Assembly (NCBI RefSeq): GCF_024529975.1
Contig: NZ_AP024898.1
Location: 1,623,210-1,687,209 of the forward strand
Reading direction: 5' to 3'
Origin: Vibrio quintilis
GTDB taxonomy: Bacteria; Pseudomonadota; Gammaproteobacteria; Enterobacterales; Vibrionaceae
Length of the DNA: 64,000 bases
Part shown: positions 8,327-18,306 of the stretch, piece after piece
Numbering within the stretch: position 1 is the first letter of the stretch
How the letters are laid out: every line of letters begins with the position of its first letter
The notes under the pieces: generated by a model
Database searches by the model: none
What the model was told of the DNA's origin: nothing
Seen by the model: only the letters and a program-made list of their open reading frames with translations
Translations under genes and position numbers: made by a program

Positions 8327-9640
8327 CTAGCTTTGACCCGTCCCTTCTTCTGTCCGGGAAGCCAGCTGAAGCTCTTTTTGCTTCAGCAGCTGATCCAGCC
8401 GGTTGCGGTTCGCCTTAAATTGCTTCATCTCTTTTCTTGCTACTGACGTCGCCATCGGAATTTTCGCTTTCATTGCATTCACCGGGCGACCTTTGACAAG
8501 CAGCTCATAATGCAAATGAGGACCGGTTACACGCCCTGAACGACCAGTCAACGCAATTTTCTGCCCACGGGAAACTTTTTGACCTTTATGAACCAGAATC
8601 TTACTCAGATGCAGATAGCGGGTTTTATAAGTTGAGTCATGCCGGATCACCACATATTTCCCGGCATAAGGGTGGTTACGGATCATCACCACTGTGCCAT
8701 CACCCGTTGCCAGAACCGGCGTCCCAACCGGTGTGGCAAAATCAGTTCCGTTATGCGGCATAATCCGGTGAGTCACCGGGTGGTGGCGATGCGGATTAAA
8801 CGGTGAGCTGATCCGCCATCTTCTGCTGGTTGGATAACGACGGAAAGCTCTTTGCAGGCTGCGCCCATTGCGATCATAATACTGGCCATCTGTATGCAGG
8901 TAAGCTGAAATCGTTTTGCCCCGGGTAAAAATTTTCACCGCCTGAATCTCAGTATTTCCGGTCAGCGTTTTACCGACATACTGCTTCGACTGAACAATTT
9001 CAAATTTATCACCGGCACGCAGGTCTCTGGCAAAATTAATCTTATCTTTCAGTAAAGAGACGATTTGCTCGATTTCATTACTGTTCAGGCCCGCCTTATT
9101 CACCGATAATGAGAATGAGCCGTGAATCTCACCAATGAGCGGTTCACGCTTCCACTGACCGGGAATTTTGATGCTTTTATACTCATAACTACCGTCTTCC
9201 AGCCGGGTAAAGACCACACTTTCAACCAGACTGAATTCAAGTGACATTTTCTGCAGAGACTGCCCGTCTTCACTTCTCCAGAAACGAAGTGTATCACCAG
9301 GCATAATGGTATCCAGAGACAAATAGTCCAGATCCGTTTCCATAATTTTCATCAGGTCACGATAACCGAATCCAAGCTGCTCAAAGATATGACTGAGATT
9401 ATCTCCGGGACGAATCGTATATTCGTAATCAGGCAGGCGTTCTGTCATTTGTGTTTGTTCGGCCACCAGGGACTCGACCAAACGGTTTTCGGGTAAAGCC
9501 AGTTCAAGGCTGCGACGATGGACTTGTCCGTGATAAAGCAAATTATAGAATGCGATTACGATTAATAATGGTAATCCGAGAACATATGCTTTTTGCCGGC
9601 CAGACAGCGCCGCGACACGTTCGATAATTGCTTTCACCAC
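8327..9640 (-). CDS. shyA: M23 peptidoglycan DD-endopeptidase (ShyA type)
   Basis: 437 residues: one membrane anchor near 20-38, an OapA/LysM-like domain (YTIRPGDNLSHIFEQLG, about 75-125), a second periplasmic domain, and a C-terminal M23 (LytM) domain with zinc ligands in HNGTDFA (about 295-299) and HLHYEL (about 376). Such enzymes cut 4,3 crosslinks so that the wall can expand. In V. cholerae the elongation endopeptidase ShyA is, to my recollection, encoded at the matching place on chromosome 2 and has this size and layout; the symbol rests on that. All catalytic residues are present. Confidence 0.82.
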   Translation of the reverse strand: MVKAIIERVAALSGRQKAYVLGLPLLIVIAFYNLLYHGQVHRRSLELALPENRLVESLVAEQTQMTERLPDYEYTIRPGDNLSHIFEQLGFGYRDLMKIMETDLDYLSLDTIMPGDTLRFWRSEDGQSLQKMSLEFSLVESVVFTRLEDGSYEYKSIKIPGQWKREPLIGEIHGSFSLSVNKAGLNSNEIEQIVSLLKDKINFARDLRAGDKFEIVQSKQYVGKTLTGNTEIQAVKIFTRGKTISAYLHTDGQYYDRNGRSLQRAFRRYPTSRRWRISSPFNPHRHHPVTHRIMPHNGTDFATPVGTPVLATGDGTVVMIRNHPYAGKYVVIRHDSTYKTRYLHLSKILVHKGQKVSRGQKIALTGRSGRVTGPHLHYELLVKGRPVNAMKAKIPMATSVARKEMKQFKANRNRLDQLLKQKELQLASRTEEGTGQS

Positions 9641-9879
9641 TCACGATACCCCGATAATTGAAAAATCAATAAAGCTTAAAATTTTATACTGTAAAAGTCA
9701 CGAAAGAAAAATGATAAGGCTTAAAAAAACGCCAAAAGGCACCGAAGTGCCCTGTCAAATATATGCTCAGAGTCTCAATCTGTATCAGTTCAGATACGAT
9801 GTTACCCATGAACTTCATTGATCAGAAATGGCTCACCCAAATCACTTGTTCAGCCAGATCTTATTGTTGCAGAGAAGGT

Positions 9880-10179
9880 TTACTGGTGTGTGGAAACCAG
9901 ACAATTATCTTCACCAAACTCATTGGGAACATACTGATCAGCGCCGGGGTCATTAACCCAGTCCTGTTCATTGACCAGATAACGAAACTGAAACTGCTCA
10001 TCTTTCGGCAAACGCGTCTTAAACTTAAAAGTTCCGGACTTCGAGATTTTCTTCATTGGTTCAGGCTTCCAGTCAAGAAAATCCGCTACGATTGCTGCCC
10101 TTGAAGCATCTTCAGGCATATCCAGTTCAAACGTCACTTCAACTTCATTCTTGGTTTTAAAAAAGCGCTTACTAATCAT
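9880..10179 (-). CDS. Small isoamylase-type E-set (glycogen-binding fold) protein
   Basis: 99 residues. ATG 10179 is chosen because GGAG stands 7 bases before it; an upstream start would add 15 residues of unrelated character. The whole protein is a single early-set immunoglobulin-like domain as found at the N-terminus of glycogen branching and debranching enzymes: VEVTFELDMP, AAIVADFLDWKPEPM, FQFRYLVNEQDWVNDPGAD. No catalytic domain follows, so it may bind glycogen or serve as a regulatory subunit. It fits the glycogen genes glgX, glgB and glgP further on. Confidence 0.75.
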   Translation of the reverse strand: MISKRFFKTKNEVEVTFELDMPEDASRAAIVADFLDWKPEPMKKISKSGTFKFKTRLPKDEQFQFRYLVNEQDWVNDPGADQYVPNEFGEDNCLVSTHQ

Positions 10180-10624
10180 CTGCAAACTCCGTCTTGTCAT
10201 TGGTGCTGATTCTGAACAAGTCACCCTTTATTTCAGAAGTAATAACCTGCCCGAACTCAAATTGAACAAATATTAACCAATTCTGTTTATCTTAAAAAAT
10301 ATAGCACCTATCTACAATAACAAAATAAACAAAGTGCTATTTTTACTTTGATTTTCTGCCATCAACTGATGGTTTGGTTACTATCACCCATCAAATTGAA
10401 TAATGCGACAGTAAGCATATGTTCATAAACATAAGCAATGGTATGACATTTTTCCACCCCAAAGTGTGATATCGGTTCCATCGGCGCCGAATAACAAGCC
10501 ACTCCGTGATCAGAAAAATAAAAAAAGCCCCTGAAACAGGGGCAAGAGTTACCATCGCTTATAGTTATTTGAATGCGGTGACCTGATGGTGAGGTATAAA
10601 AATAAATAGTAAGGCGCAGCCAGA
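10180..10624. other. 445-bp intergenic region upstream of the E-set gene
   Basis: It contains the pstB terminator (10520-10543) and AT-rich DNA with a loose inverted pair ATAGCAC/GTGCTAT (10301-10340). No coding signal is visible. Confidence 0.5.
10520..10543 (-). terminator. Terminator of the pst operon
   Basis: On the reverse strand GCCCCTG-TTT-CAGGGGC is followed by TTTTTT, about 80 bases beyond the pstB stop. Confidence 0.85.
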
Positions 10625-11374
10625 TCAGCCGAAATCGCCGTTCACATAACCACGGGTACGATCATCGCCCGGATTACTGAAAATAACTGAAGTCTCATTA
10701 TGTTCAACCAATTCTCCCATCAGGAAGAAAGCCGTTCGATCTGAAATACGGCGGGCCTGTTGCATTGAGTGGGTCACAATCACGATAGTGTAGTTTTTCT
10801 TCAGCTCTTCCATCAGCTCTTCGATCTTATGCGTTGCAATTGGATCCAAAGCGGAAGTCGGTTCATCCATCAAAATCACGTCAGGTTCCATGGCAATCGT
10901 CCGGGCAATACACAAACGTTGCTGCTGTCCGCCTGACAGACCAAATGCATGAGACTTCAGACGATCTTTCACTTCATCCCACAGTGCGGCACCACGAAGC
11001 GAGCTTTCTACCACTTGATCAATATGCTTTTTGTCCTTAATACCCTGCGCACGCAGACCATAAGCAACATTTTCATAGATACTCATCGGAAACGGATTCG
11101 GCTTCTGGAAAACCATACCGACTCTGATACGCAAATCGGCCACGTCGATATTGCCGTAGATGTCTTCACCGTCCATCGTCAGTAATCCGGTAATTTTCAC
11201 GCCTTCAATCAGATCATTCATTCTGTTCAGACAGCGCAATAATGTGGATTTACCACAACCTGACGGACCAATCAAAGCCGTCACCTGACGCTGAGGAATG
11301 GGCAGATTAATCGATTTTAGTGCCTGACTTTCACCATAAAACAGATTCAGGTTTTCAATAGAAAATTTATTCAT
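10625..11374 (-). CDS. pstB: Phosphate ABC transporter ATP-binding protein PstB
   Basis: 249 residues, standard length. Walker A is [12 protein letters not shown] (about 33-44), the ABC signature LSGGQQQR, Walker [14 protein letters not shown], and the H-loop THSMQQA. It powers uptake of inorganic phosphate through PstC and PstA. It is the last gene of the pstS-pstC-pstA-pstB run on this strand; no phoU follows in the window. Confidence 0.96.
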   Translation of the reverse strand: MNKFSIENLNLFYGESQALKSINLPIPQRQVTALIGPSGCGKSTLLRCLNRMNDLIEGVKITGLLTMDGEDIYGNIDVADLRIRVGMVFQKPNPFPMSIYENVAYGLRAQGIKDKKHIDQVVESSLRGAALWDEVKDRLKSHAFGLSGGQQQRLCIARTIAMEPDVILMDEPTSALDPIATHKIEELMEELKKNYTIVIVTHSMQQARRISDRTAFFLMGELVEHNETSVIFSNPGDDRTRGYVNGDFG

Positions 11375-11425
11375 TGTTTCAATCTCAAATAATTCTTTAT
11401 CACTTCATCAACGGAACACGACGGA

Positions 11426-12289
11426 TTAGTAAGTTGCAGTATTAAATCTTCTTGCAATCAGCTTCGTGAACATGTTGATCAACAGGACAACCACAATCAG
11501 TACAGTCGCTGTACCGTATGCCTGGTTCCACTCTTCAATCGTGAATAACTCGGTTGTCAGTTTGTATAAATGCACCGTCAGTGTCCGGCCTGAATCAAAC
11601 AGTGAATCAGGAATACGTGCCACCATCCCTGCAGTCAGGAATATCGGGGCAGATTCGCCAATCACCCGGCCAATACTTAAAATGACAGATGTCAGAATTC
11701 CCGGAATCGCACTCGGTAAGATCAACCGCCAAATGGTATATATTTTTGAAGCACCAAGCCCGTATGACCCTTCACGATAAGTTTGGGGAACCGCCATTAA
11801 TGCTTCTTCCGTGGTACGAATAATCACAGGCAAGATCAGAATACTGATCGTCAGTGCACCTGAAAGGATAGAGAATCCAAAACCCAGAATGGCCACAAAG
11901 AATGTCATTCCGAACAAACCAAAAATAATCGACGGAATACCCGCCAGAGATTCGGTACAGAACCGGATCACTTTCACCAGCCGGCTGCCGACCTTCGCAT
12001 ATTCAGTCAGGTAAATCGCCGTCATAATCCCCAGTGGCGCAGCCACTGCAATAGACGCAATCACCATATAAATCGTGGAAACAATCATCGGAAAAATCCC
12101 GTGTTCGTCGCCGGTTCTGGTGTAGTTATCAGTAATAAAATGCCAGTCAACGTGCTTCAGGCCATTGGACAGTATGTACCAGATAATCCAGAATAAAAAT
12201 CCAACCGTAAACGCTGCAGATAACCAGATAAAACCTTTTAAGATCCGGTCCTGAAAGACTCTGGCCTGTTTTAGTTTTACTCTATCCAT
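11426..12289 (-). CDS. pstA: Phosphate ABC transporter permease PstA
   Basis: 287 residues with six predicted membrane helices and the permease coupling loop EEALMAVPQTYREGSYGLGASKIY that contacts PstB. It pairs with PstC to form the inner-membrane phosphate channel. It starts two bases after the pstC stop, so the two are translationally linked. In-frame, intact. Confidence 0.94.
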   Translation of the reverse strand: MDRVKLKQARVFQDRILKGFIWLSAAFTVGFLFWIIWYILSNGLKHVDWHFITDNYTRTGDEHGIFPMIVSTIYMVIASIAVAAPLGIMTAIYLTEYAKVGSRLVKVIRFCTESLAGIPSIIFGLFGMTFFVAILGFGFSILSGALTISILILPVIIRTTEEALMAVPQTYREGSYGLGASKIYTIWRLILPSAIPGILTSVILSIGRVIGESAPIFLTAGMVARIPDSLFDSGRTLTVHLYKLTTELFTIEEWNQAYGTATVLIVVVLLINMFTKLIARRFNTATY

Positions 12290-12291
12290 GA

Positions 12292-13221
12292 TTATTTCGC
12301 CTTCTCACGGTTCAGATATAAAAGTCCGCCATTGAGCATCATAATAAACACCAGCAGCACCACGCCTGTGGCATAAAGTGCATTCGCGTGTACCCCACTG
12401 GCATACGACATTTCAATTGCGATATTTGCCGTCAGTGTCCGGGCTGAGTCCAGAATTCCCTGAGGCATTGCCGGTGCATTGCCCATCACCATAATAATGG
12501 CCATGGTTTCACCCAGCGCACGACCGATCCCCAAAATGACGCCTGTCATGATCCCGGAACGGGCTGCCGGAACCAGCAACTTAAAAATGGTATAAATATT
12601 GGAAGCGCCTAATGCATACGAGCCTTCTTTATAAGCCCGCGGCACAGCGCGAATTGAAGTTTCAGAAACCGTAATTACGGTAGGCAGAATCATCACACCC
12701 AGTACGATCATTCCCGCCAGAATTGTATTTCCCGCCGGTACATCAAAAATCTGCTGAATCAGGGGAACAATAATCACCAGACCAAAAAATCCGTAAACAA
12801 CAGAAGGAATACCAGCAAGCAGTTCAACCGCCGGACGAATCACGTCAGCTAAACGTTTTGGTGCAACTTCTGCGATAAAAATCGCTGTCAGAACCCCAAT
12901 CGGAACCCCAATGACCACAGCACCAAATGTAGAAACGACAGATGCAACAATCATGGTCGCAACACCGTAAAGTGCGGGTGGTAACCAGTCAGTGCCCAGA
13001 ATAATGCCTGAGACACCGGCTTCCTGAAATGCAGGAATACTTTCTTTAACTATAAAATAAGCAATAATAAAAAGTGAAACGATACCAATCACGGCACTGG
13101 TCAAAAACAGGCCATGAAAGGTTTTCTCCTTCCAGTCAACCCGCTTTTTCGTGCGCAGGCGCCGGCCTGAAGTCTGAGGCATCTCATTCATGATATTGTC
13201 ATTACTCGTTGCGATGGTCAT
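12292..13221 (-). CDS. pstC: Phosphate ABC transporter permease PstC
   Basis: 309 residues from ATG 13221 (GAG 7 bases upstream); a GTG at 13233 would add four residues. The N-terminal tail is basic (GRRLRTKKRVDWKEK), followed by six membrane helices and the coupling loop ETSIRAVPRAYKEGSYALGASNIY. It partners PstA. A hairpin with a T-run lies between pstS and this gene and probably lowers its expression relative to the binding protein. Confidence 0.93.
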   Translation of the reverse strand: MTIATSNDNIMNEMPQTSGRRLRTKKRVDWKEKTFHGLFLTSAVIGIVSLFIIAYFIVKESIPAFQEAGVSGIILGTDWLPPALYGVATMIVASVVSTFGAVVIGVPIGVLTAIFIAEVAPKRLADVIRPAVELLAGIPSVVYGFFGLVIIVPLIQQIFDVPAGNTILAGMIVLGVMILPTVITVSETSIRAVPRAYKEGSYALGASNIYTIFKLLVPAARSGIMTGVILGIGRALGETMAIIMVMGNAPAMPQGILDSARTLTANIAIEMSYASGVHANALYATGVVLLVFIMMLNGGLLYLNREKAK

Positions 13222-13260
13222 AAACAATCTCACTTATCCGGATAATCCGGATATGGATAG

Positions 13261-13290
13261 AAAAAGCCCAGCCAATCAAATCGGCTGAGC
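13261..13290 (-). terminator. Attenuator between pstS and pstC
   Basis: On the reverse strand GCTCAGCC...GGCTGGGC forms a stem followed by TTTTTC. It lies inside the operon, 27 bases after the pstS stop, so partial termination would let PstS be made in excess, as periplasmic binding proteins usually are. Confidence 0.7.
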
Positions 13291-13316
13291 AATAAAAATA
13301 AGTGTTGTAATCAAGC

Positions 13317-14141
13317 TTAGTGAATTGAAATATAGCCTTTTTTGCTCACGATTTTCTGAGCATCTTTTGTCAGCATCCAGTCAAGGAATTTCTGAGTTTC
13401 AGCTGAAGGCTTACCTTGCTTGTAAAGGACCAGGAATGGACGGGCAACTTTGTAAGAACCATTCTTCACATTTGCCACAGATGCATCAACATTGTCGATT
13501 GCCAGTGCGTGAACTGAATTATCGACAGAACCCAGAGAGATGTAACCGATAGCATATGGGTTAGAAGCTACCATTGTCTTCAGACCACCGTTACCGTTTG
13601 CAACCTGTGCACGCTGAGAGATAGCAGAAACTTTCTTGCCTGCAATTTTCTTCTTCAGCTTCATGATGTCTTCAAACGCACCACGGGTACCTGAAGCGGT
13701 GTCACGGGTAATCGCAACAATTGGCTTATCGTTTCCGCCAACCTGCTTCCAGTTTGTCACTTCACCTTTATAGATAGCAGATACCTGCGCCGCAGTCAGA
13801 CCTTTCAAAGGGTTTTTCGGGTTCACAACAACAGCAATCCCGTCACGGGCAATGACTTCTTCCACTAAAGCAGGTTCTTTTTCTTTCGCCTTCAGATTAC
13901 GGGAAGCCATGCCAATATCAGCACTACCGTTTTTCGCTGCTTTAACACCAGCTGAAGAACCAGGTCCCTGAACTTCGATGAAAACACTTGAATGACTTTT
14001 CATATAAGTTTCAGCAAAAACTTCCATCAGTGGCGTCACACTACTGGAGCCTACTGCAGAAATTGTTTCTTTAGCTGAAGCAATATTTACTGATAGCGCA
14101 CTGATAAGAGCAACTGCACCGATAACTGTTTTTTTCATCAT
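13317..14141 (-). CDS. pstS: Phosphate-binding periplasmic protein PstS
   Basis: 274 residues with signal peptide MMKKTVIGAVALISALSVNIASA. The phosphate-binding signatures are visible: SAVGSSSVTPLMEVFAETY, QGPGSSAGVKA, and ITRDTASGTRGAFEDI. It captures phosphate in the periplasm and delivers it to PstCA. It is the first gene of the operon, and PhoB control is expected for the family. Confidence 0.95.
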   Translation of the reverse strand: MMKKTVIGAVALISALSVNIASAKETISAVGSSSVTPLMEVFAETYMKSHSSVFIEVQGPGSSAGVKAAKNGSADIGMASRNLKAKEKEPALVEEVIARDGIAVVVNPKNPLKGLTAAQVSAIYKGEVTNWKQVGGNDKPIVAITRDTASGTRGAFEDIMKLKKKIAGKKVSAISQRAQVANGNGGLKTMVASNPYAIGYISLGSVDNSVHALAIDNVDASVANVKNGSYKVARPFLVLYKQGKPSAETQKFLDWMLTKDAQKIVSKKGYISIH

Positions 14142-14490
14142 CTATATCCTTTAAATGGCGTGTTCGCCGTTCACGTTTTATTTCAACGAGGGTCACTTTA
14201 GGATGGAAATATGACAATTGTGTTTCAATCTGTTTAAACGTGCATGACAAACGGCAGAAATATACATGGGATCAATGGAATAGGTATCACAAAAAATCTT
14301 TATTAAATAATGAGTTAGGACACATATGAAATCAAGTGACAAAAATGACACTAAGCGTATTTTTTCTGCATTTAACCATCTGATTAGTAAAGATTTTTCA
14401 GTTATCAATTTCGCGATTTTTATTTGAATTATCCATGAAGAGAGATAGAATCAAAAACTATCCTCCCCCATCGGATTAAAAAGGTCATTC
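14142..14490. promoter_or_regulatory. Divergent control region pstS / chemoreceptor, Pho-box-like half sites
   Basis: Four TGACA-type half sites occur (ATGACAA at 14211 and 14244, GTGACAA at 14336, ATGACAC at 14345), as expected near PhoB targets. None of them forms a good 11-bp direct repeat, so the PhoB box is only suggested. Confidence 0.3.
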
Positions 14491-16134
14491 ATGCGACATA
14501 TAATCAATATACTATCCATCAGGTTGCAAATATTTATCCCGGTTATCGTCACATTAATTTTACTGATAACCAGTTTTCTTCTGACAACGGCTAACCTCAA
14601 ACAAGCATTTAATGGTGTTTCCACGTCAACAGAACATATTATTGAAGTTAAAGATCAGCTGAATCAGGTGATAGACCATGTTTATAACATGCGGATTCAT
14701 GCGATATACAGCACCTCTGAGTATCAGGCTGCTAAATCTTTTACTGCACTCTTACGGGAAAAACAGCAAGCTATTCAGTCCCTGCTAAGCAAACTGGAAC
14801 AATTTCCGGCAATTCAGCACGAAGTCACCGCCCTGAAAAAAGCGACAGACCAATACGTCCGTTATTCACTCAATACGATTCAGCCCCTGCTCGATGAAAA
14901 ATACAGCCAGCAGCAAAAGCCGGATTTCGCAAGCAGATACCAGAAAGCTTCCGATATTTACCGGGATGAAGGGAAAGAGATGATTGCGCAAATCCAGTCA
15001 CTTTCAACTCATATGAATAATATGGTTCGTCAGGATATTCAGTCCCATACCCAAAAGCATCATCAGGCTGAAATTTACGCCTTTATAGGACTTGCCTTCA
15101 TTATTTGTATCGCGATCGTCGTGAACTGGCTGCTGGCGGGTGTGATTATCTCCCCCATCCATCACTTACAAAAAATAATGCATCATGTCGCGGATGGTGA
15201 CCTGACTGCTGTTGCCAGAGTCGAAGGAAAAAGTGAACTCAACGCACTGGCAAATGATGTCAATACAACCATCAATCATTTACGTGACATGATTGGCACA
15301 CTGCTTCGGACCAGTACTGATGTTGCAGCTTCAGCCACAGAGCTTGCTGCGGTTATGACACAGGCGAGTGTCAATTCGGATCAGGAGAAACAGGAAATAG
15401 AGCTGGTGGCTTCAGCGGTTTCTGAACTGGAACAAACCGCAAGCAGTGTGACCGGTAATGCACATGATGCAAATACCGCAGTATTCGAAGCCGGGAAGAT
15501 GGCAATAAACAGCCTGGATATGTTCGAAGAAAGCGGACGGGCAAACACAAAGATGGCAGAACAAATCAGTGATGCCGCCAGCATGATTTCTGCCCTGCAA
15601 ATGCAATCTGAGCAAATCGGCCAGGTTATCGAAGTGATTGAAGATATTTCAGAGCAAACGAACCTGCTTGCCCTGAATGCAGCCATTGAGGCAGCCCGTG
15701 CCGGAGAAAGTGGCCGTGGATTTGCTGTCGTTGCTGATGAAGTCAGGATGCTGGCAGCCAGAACTCAGGATTCAACCAAAGAAATTCAGGAAATCATCGA
15801 GAATCTTCAGAATAAATCCGGTGCGGCCAATGACAGTATGACCACCAGCCTTGCCATGCTGAATCATAGTGAGGAAATGACCACCAAAGTTCGTGTCGCA
15901 CTGAACGATATCGCAGCTTCTATTTCCGAACTGGAAAATGTGAACACTCAGGTGGCTTCTTCATCCGAAGAGCAACAGGAAGTAACGTCAGACATCAGTA
16001 AAAACATTGGTAATATCTATGAACTGGTGACGCAAAATGTCAGTGGTGTAACGCAATCGACAGAAGCAAGTCTGGAACTGTCTGTTTTAGCGGAACAACA
16101 AAAACAACAGCTGAATTTCTTTAAGCTTGCATAA
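14491..16134 (+). CDS. Methyl-accepting chemotaxis protein
   Basis: 547 residues: membrane helix about 12-32, a periplasmic helical sensor about 33-188, a second helix about 190-212, a HAMP domain ([19 protein letters not shown]), then the long cytoplasmic coiled coil. The hairpin tip that binds CheA/CheW is present ([31 protein letters not shown]), and there is no C-terminal NWETF tether. The ligand is unknown; being divergent from pstS hints at, but does not prove, a nutrient link. Confidence 0.93.
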   Translation: MRHIINILSIRLQIFIPVIVTLILLITSFLLTTANLKQAFNGVSTSTEHIIEVKDQLNQVIDHVYNMRIHAIYSTSEYQAAKSFTALLREKQQAIQSLLSKLEQFPAIQHEVTALKKATDQYVRYSLNTIQPLLDEKYSQQQKPDFASRYQKASDIYRDEGKEMIAQIQSLSTHMNNMVRQDIQSHTQKHHQAEIYAFIGLAFIICIAIVVNWLLAGVIISPIHHLQKIMHHVADGDLTAVARVEGKSELNALANDVNTTINHLRDMIGTLLRTSTDVAASATELAAVMTQASVNSDQEKQEIELVASAVSELEQTASSVTGNAHDANTAVFEAGKMAINSLDMFEESGRANTKMAEQISDAASMISALQMQSEQIGQVIEVIEDISEQTNLLALNAAIEAARAGESGRGFAVVADEVRMLAARTQDSTKEIQEIIENLQNKSGAANDSMTTSLAMLNHSEEMTTKVRVALNDIAASISELENVNTQVASSSEEQQEVTSDISKNIGNIYELVTQNVSGVTQSTEASLELSVLAEQQKQQLNFFKLA

Positions 16135-16181
16135 CTGTCAGCGACAGAAAAACACAACAACTGCTTTTTAAGAAAGCAGAA

Positions 16182-16213
16182 ATAAAAAAGCCACGATATC
16201 TCCATCGTGGCTT
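16182..16213 (-). terminator. Terminator between chemoreceptor and DEAD-box helicase
   Basis: AGCCACGAT...ATCGTGGCT forms an 8-9 bp stem. Read on the reverse strand it is followed by TTTTTT, so it ends the helicase transcript; it may also slow the opposing one. Confidence 0.8.
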
Positions 16214-16244
16214 AACTATTTCCGGGAACGATTCCAGTTTCCGT

Positions 16245-17552
16245 TTACTTCTTACGCGGAACAAAAACCGCTTCACCCACAGGCACATTCTGGTAATAGC
16301 TCTTATCCCGTTTAACCTGCTTTTGGGGTGTTGCTTTAGCTTTCGGACGTGAAGCAACTTTCTTTTTATAGCCGCCGGGCTTACGGGGCTTCTTCTTCAC
16401 CAATCCTTTAAACTTCGCTTCCAGCCCTTCAAATACTGAAAATTCAATCGTCTGAGAAAGAAAAGCTTCCACCCGCTTAAAGCTGTCCCAGTCTTTAGGG
16501 CCAACGAATGAAATCGCATGGCCTTTGTTCCCGGCCCGGCCCGTCCGGCCAATCCGGTGAACATATTCTTCAGTATGCTTGGGCATATCAAAATTAATTA
16601 CATGGGTAACATTCGTAATATCCAGACCTCTGGAGGCAACATCGGTTGTCACCAGGATTTTATACGCACCCCGTTCAAACTGCCCCATAATGGTATTGCG
16701 TTTCGTCTGGTTCAGTTCCCCGCTTAACGCAACGGCCTTTAACTTTTGTTGATTCAACTTATCAGTCAAACGTTCGGTATCTGCACGGGTCGCGGTAAAT
16801 ATAATCATCTGCCGGTAGTCAGAAGATTCCAGCACCCGGGCCAGGAGTGCTTCTTTATGATCGAGATGATCACATAAATAGAAGTTTTGAGAGATATCTT
16901 TATGCTCTTCATTCGCTACCCCAACAGAAATCCGCTTCGGGTTATCCAGCATTTCCATCGCAATATCATTCACTTCTGCATGGTCTAATGTTGCAGAAAA
17001 CATCAGTGTCTGCCGACGGCGATGTTTCGCAGCACCGCTGATTCGCCGCAGCTGAGGCGCAAACCCCAGATCCAGCATCCGGTCTGCTTCATCAAGAATC
17101 AGGGTTTCAAGGCCTTCAAGATATACTGAACGATGCTCCAGATGATCGGCCAGACGACCCGGTGTTGCCACAATAAAACGCGGATAACGTTTTAAAGCTT
17201 TGACCTGATCATTAAAATTTTCCCCCCCCACGATTAAGGTCGCGGTATAAGTCAGACCACCCAGCATCGTCCGTAATTCTGTATAGACCTGCTTGGCTAA
17301 TTCCCGGGTCGGCGCAAGGATGACACCACGGGGATCTTTTGCAGAAAATGATTTATTTTTCAGAGACTTATGAAGCATGGGTAAAATAAAGGCAAGCGTC
17401 TTTCCTGACCCTGTTTTGGATGATGCCAGTAAATCTTTTCCGGCAATGATCACCGGAATAGCTTTCTGCTGTATCTCGGTAGCATGTTGAAATGCATAAT
17501 GATTTACATTTTTCAACAGCCGGTTATCCAAGCCTAAATTTTTAAATTGCAA
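16245..17552 (-). CDS. DEAD-box ATP-dependent RNA helicase
   Basis: 435 residues from a TTG codon at 17552, chosen because AGGAGA sits 6 bases before it and the family begins with QFKNLGLD at this point; the upstream ATG at 17606 has no such site. Motifs in order: Q motif ATEIQQKAIP, motif I SSKTGSGKT, APTRELA, TPGRL, LDEADRM, SAT, and HRIGRTGRAG. A basic Lys/Pro-rich tail (KKKPRKPGGYKKK) follows, typical of RhlE-like helicases that remodel rRNA or mRNA, often in the cold. Complete. Confidence 0.92.
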   Translation of the reverse strand: MQFKNLGLDNRLLKNVNHYAFQHATEIQQKAIPVIIAGKDLLASSKTGSGKTLAFILPMLHKSLKNKSFSAKDPRGVILAPTRELAKQVYTELRTMLGGLTYTATLIVGGENFNDQVKALKRYPRFIVATPGRLADHLEHRSVYLEGLETLILDEADRMLDLGFAPQLRRISGAAKHRRRQTLMFSATLDHAEVNDIAMEMLDNPKRISVGVANEEHKDISQNFYLCDHLDHKEALLARVLESSDYRQMIIFTATRADTERLTDKLNQQKLKAVALSGELNQTKRNTIMGQFERGAYKILVTTDVASRGLDITNVTHVINFDMPKHTEEYVHRIGRTGRAGNKGHAISFVGPKDWDSFKRVEAFLSQTIEFSVFEGLEAKFKGLVKKKPRKPGGYKKKVASRPKAKATPQKQVKRDKSYYQNVPVGEAVFVPRKK

Positions 17553-17930
17553 AGGTCTCTCCTGTTCATCTGATGTATTGCAAAAAGTATATACCTGACC
17601 CGGCATATTTATGATTTATTCACCATAAATATGCGAATAAGCGCGGTATCATAACTCAATTAAATCCGGCTGGACAGCGGTGTTTCACGATCGTTTTTCA
17701 GGCTCTCAACCCTATTTTTCAACAGATATACCCAAATAACCTGAAGAGACAGAATTCAGATTATTTGGGTATATCTCTTTGTATGGTTTTCAAATTTCTT
17801 ATTTTCCTCTGACTTTCTATTCACTTTATTAGTGCTACAATGACAAAATCATGTGTTCGTTATCCTGTCAGATCTGAGAATGGAAACGAACGAATCTGAA
17901 TCATAAAAAAAACAGCTAAAGGAGTTCACA
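17553..17930. promoter_or_regulatory. lpp upstream region with extended -10 promoter
   Basis: It holds one palindromic repeat (17727-17773). An extended -10 TGCTACAAT (TACAAT at 17836-17841) sits about 95 bases before the lpp start; the -35 is weak. The rest shows nothing recognisable. Confidence 0.4.
17727..17773. repeat. TATACCC/GGGTATA palindromic repeat, copy 3
   Basis: 47 bp: TATACCCAAATAACCTGAA against TTCAGATTATTTGGGTATA. The variable arm positions match each other (AAATAA against TTATTT), so the stem is kept although the sequence differs from other copies. Confidence 0.88.
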
Positions 17931-18200
17931 ATGAACAAGCTTTTATTTGCGATTGCAGCATCAGGCGTCGTTTTTCTTTCTGGTTGTGCTTCTCAAATGG
18001 ACAGCTCAGCATCAGCAAAACTCGATAAGCTCAGCAGCCAGGTTAGTCAGCTAAGTGATGAAGTTGCCGCTTTGAAAAGTGAGCAAATGACTTTAAACAA
18101 TAAATTGGATCAAACATCTGATGCGATCACATCAGCGAACAAAGAAGCAGCAAGAGCGAACATGAGAATTGATCATATCGCTCAGTCTTATACCAAATAA
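17931..18200 (+). CDS. lpp: Major outer-membrane (murein) lipoprotein Lpp
   Basis: 89 residues with a lipoprotein signal (lipobox LSGC, Cys at 19) followed by a heptad coiled coil (LDKLSSQVSQLSDEVAALKSE and onward) and ending in SYTK. In this family the C-terminal Lys is joined to peptidoglycan diaminopimelate by L,D-transpeptidases, pinning the outer membrane to the wall. The convergent next gene is just such an L,D-transpeptidase. A good AAAGGAG site precedes the ATG and a strong terminator follows. Confidence 0.92.
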   Translation: MNKLLFAIAASGVVFLSGCASQMDSSASAKLDKLSSQVSQLSDEVAALKSEQMTLNNKLDQTSDAITSANKEAARANMRIDHIAQSYTK

Positions 18201-18212
18201 GAGTCAATGCAG

Positions 18213-18243
18213 AGGAAAGTGCCAGTGTTGCACTTTCCTTTAA
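18213..18243 (+). terminator. lpp terminator
   Basis: GGAAAGTGC and GCACTTTCC form a perfect 9-bp stem followed by TTT, 13 bases after the stop. Confidence 0.85.
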
Positions 18244-18306
18244 TCAAACAATCAAAACACTCCTGTTCAAGACCTCTCTTTCCGGCCCTCTTACGCAGAC
18301 CTCACC

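Noticed and set aside
14200..14360. Definite PhoB box upstream of pstS
   Set aside because: TGACA half-sites are present, but none pairs at the required 11-bp spacing, so it was kept only as a weak suggestion.
14193..14408. 71-residue ORF in the pstS/chemoreceptor gap
   Set aside because: It covers the promoter region of pstS and lacks a ribosome site; its translation looks random.
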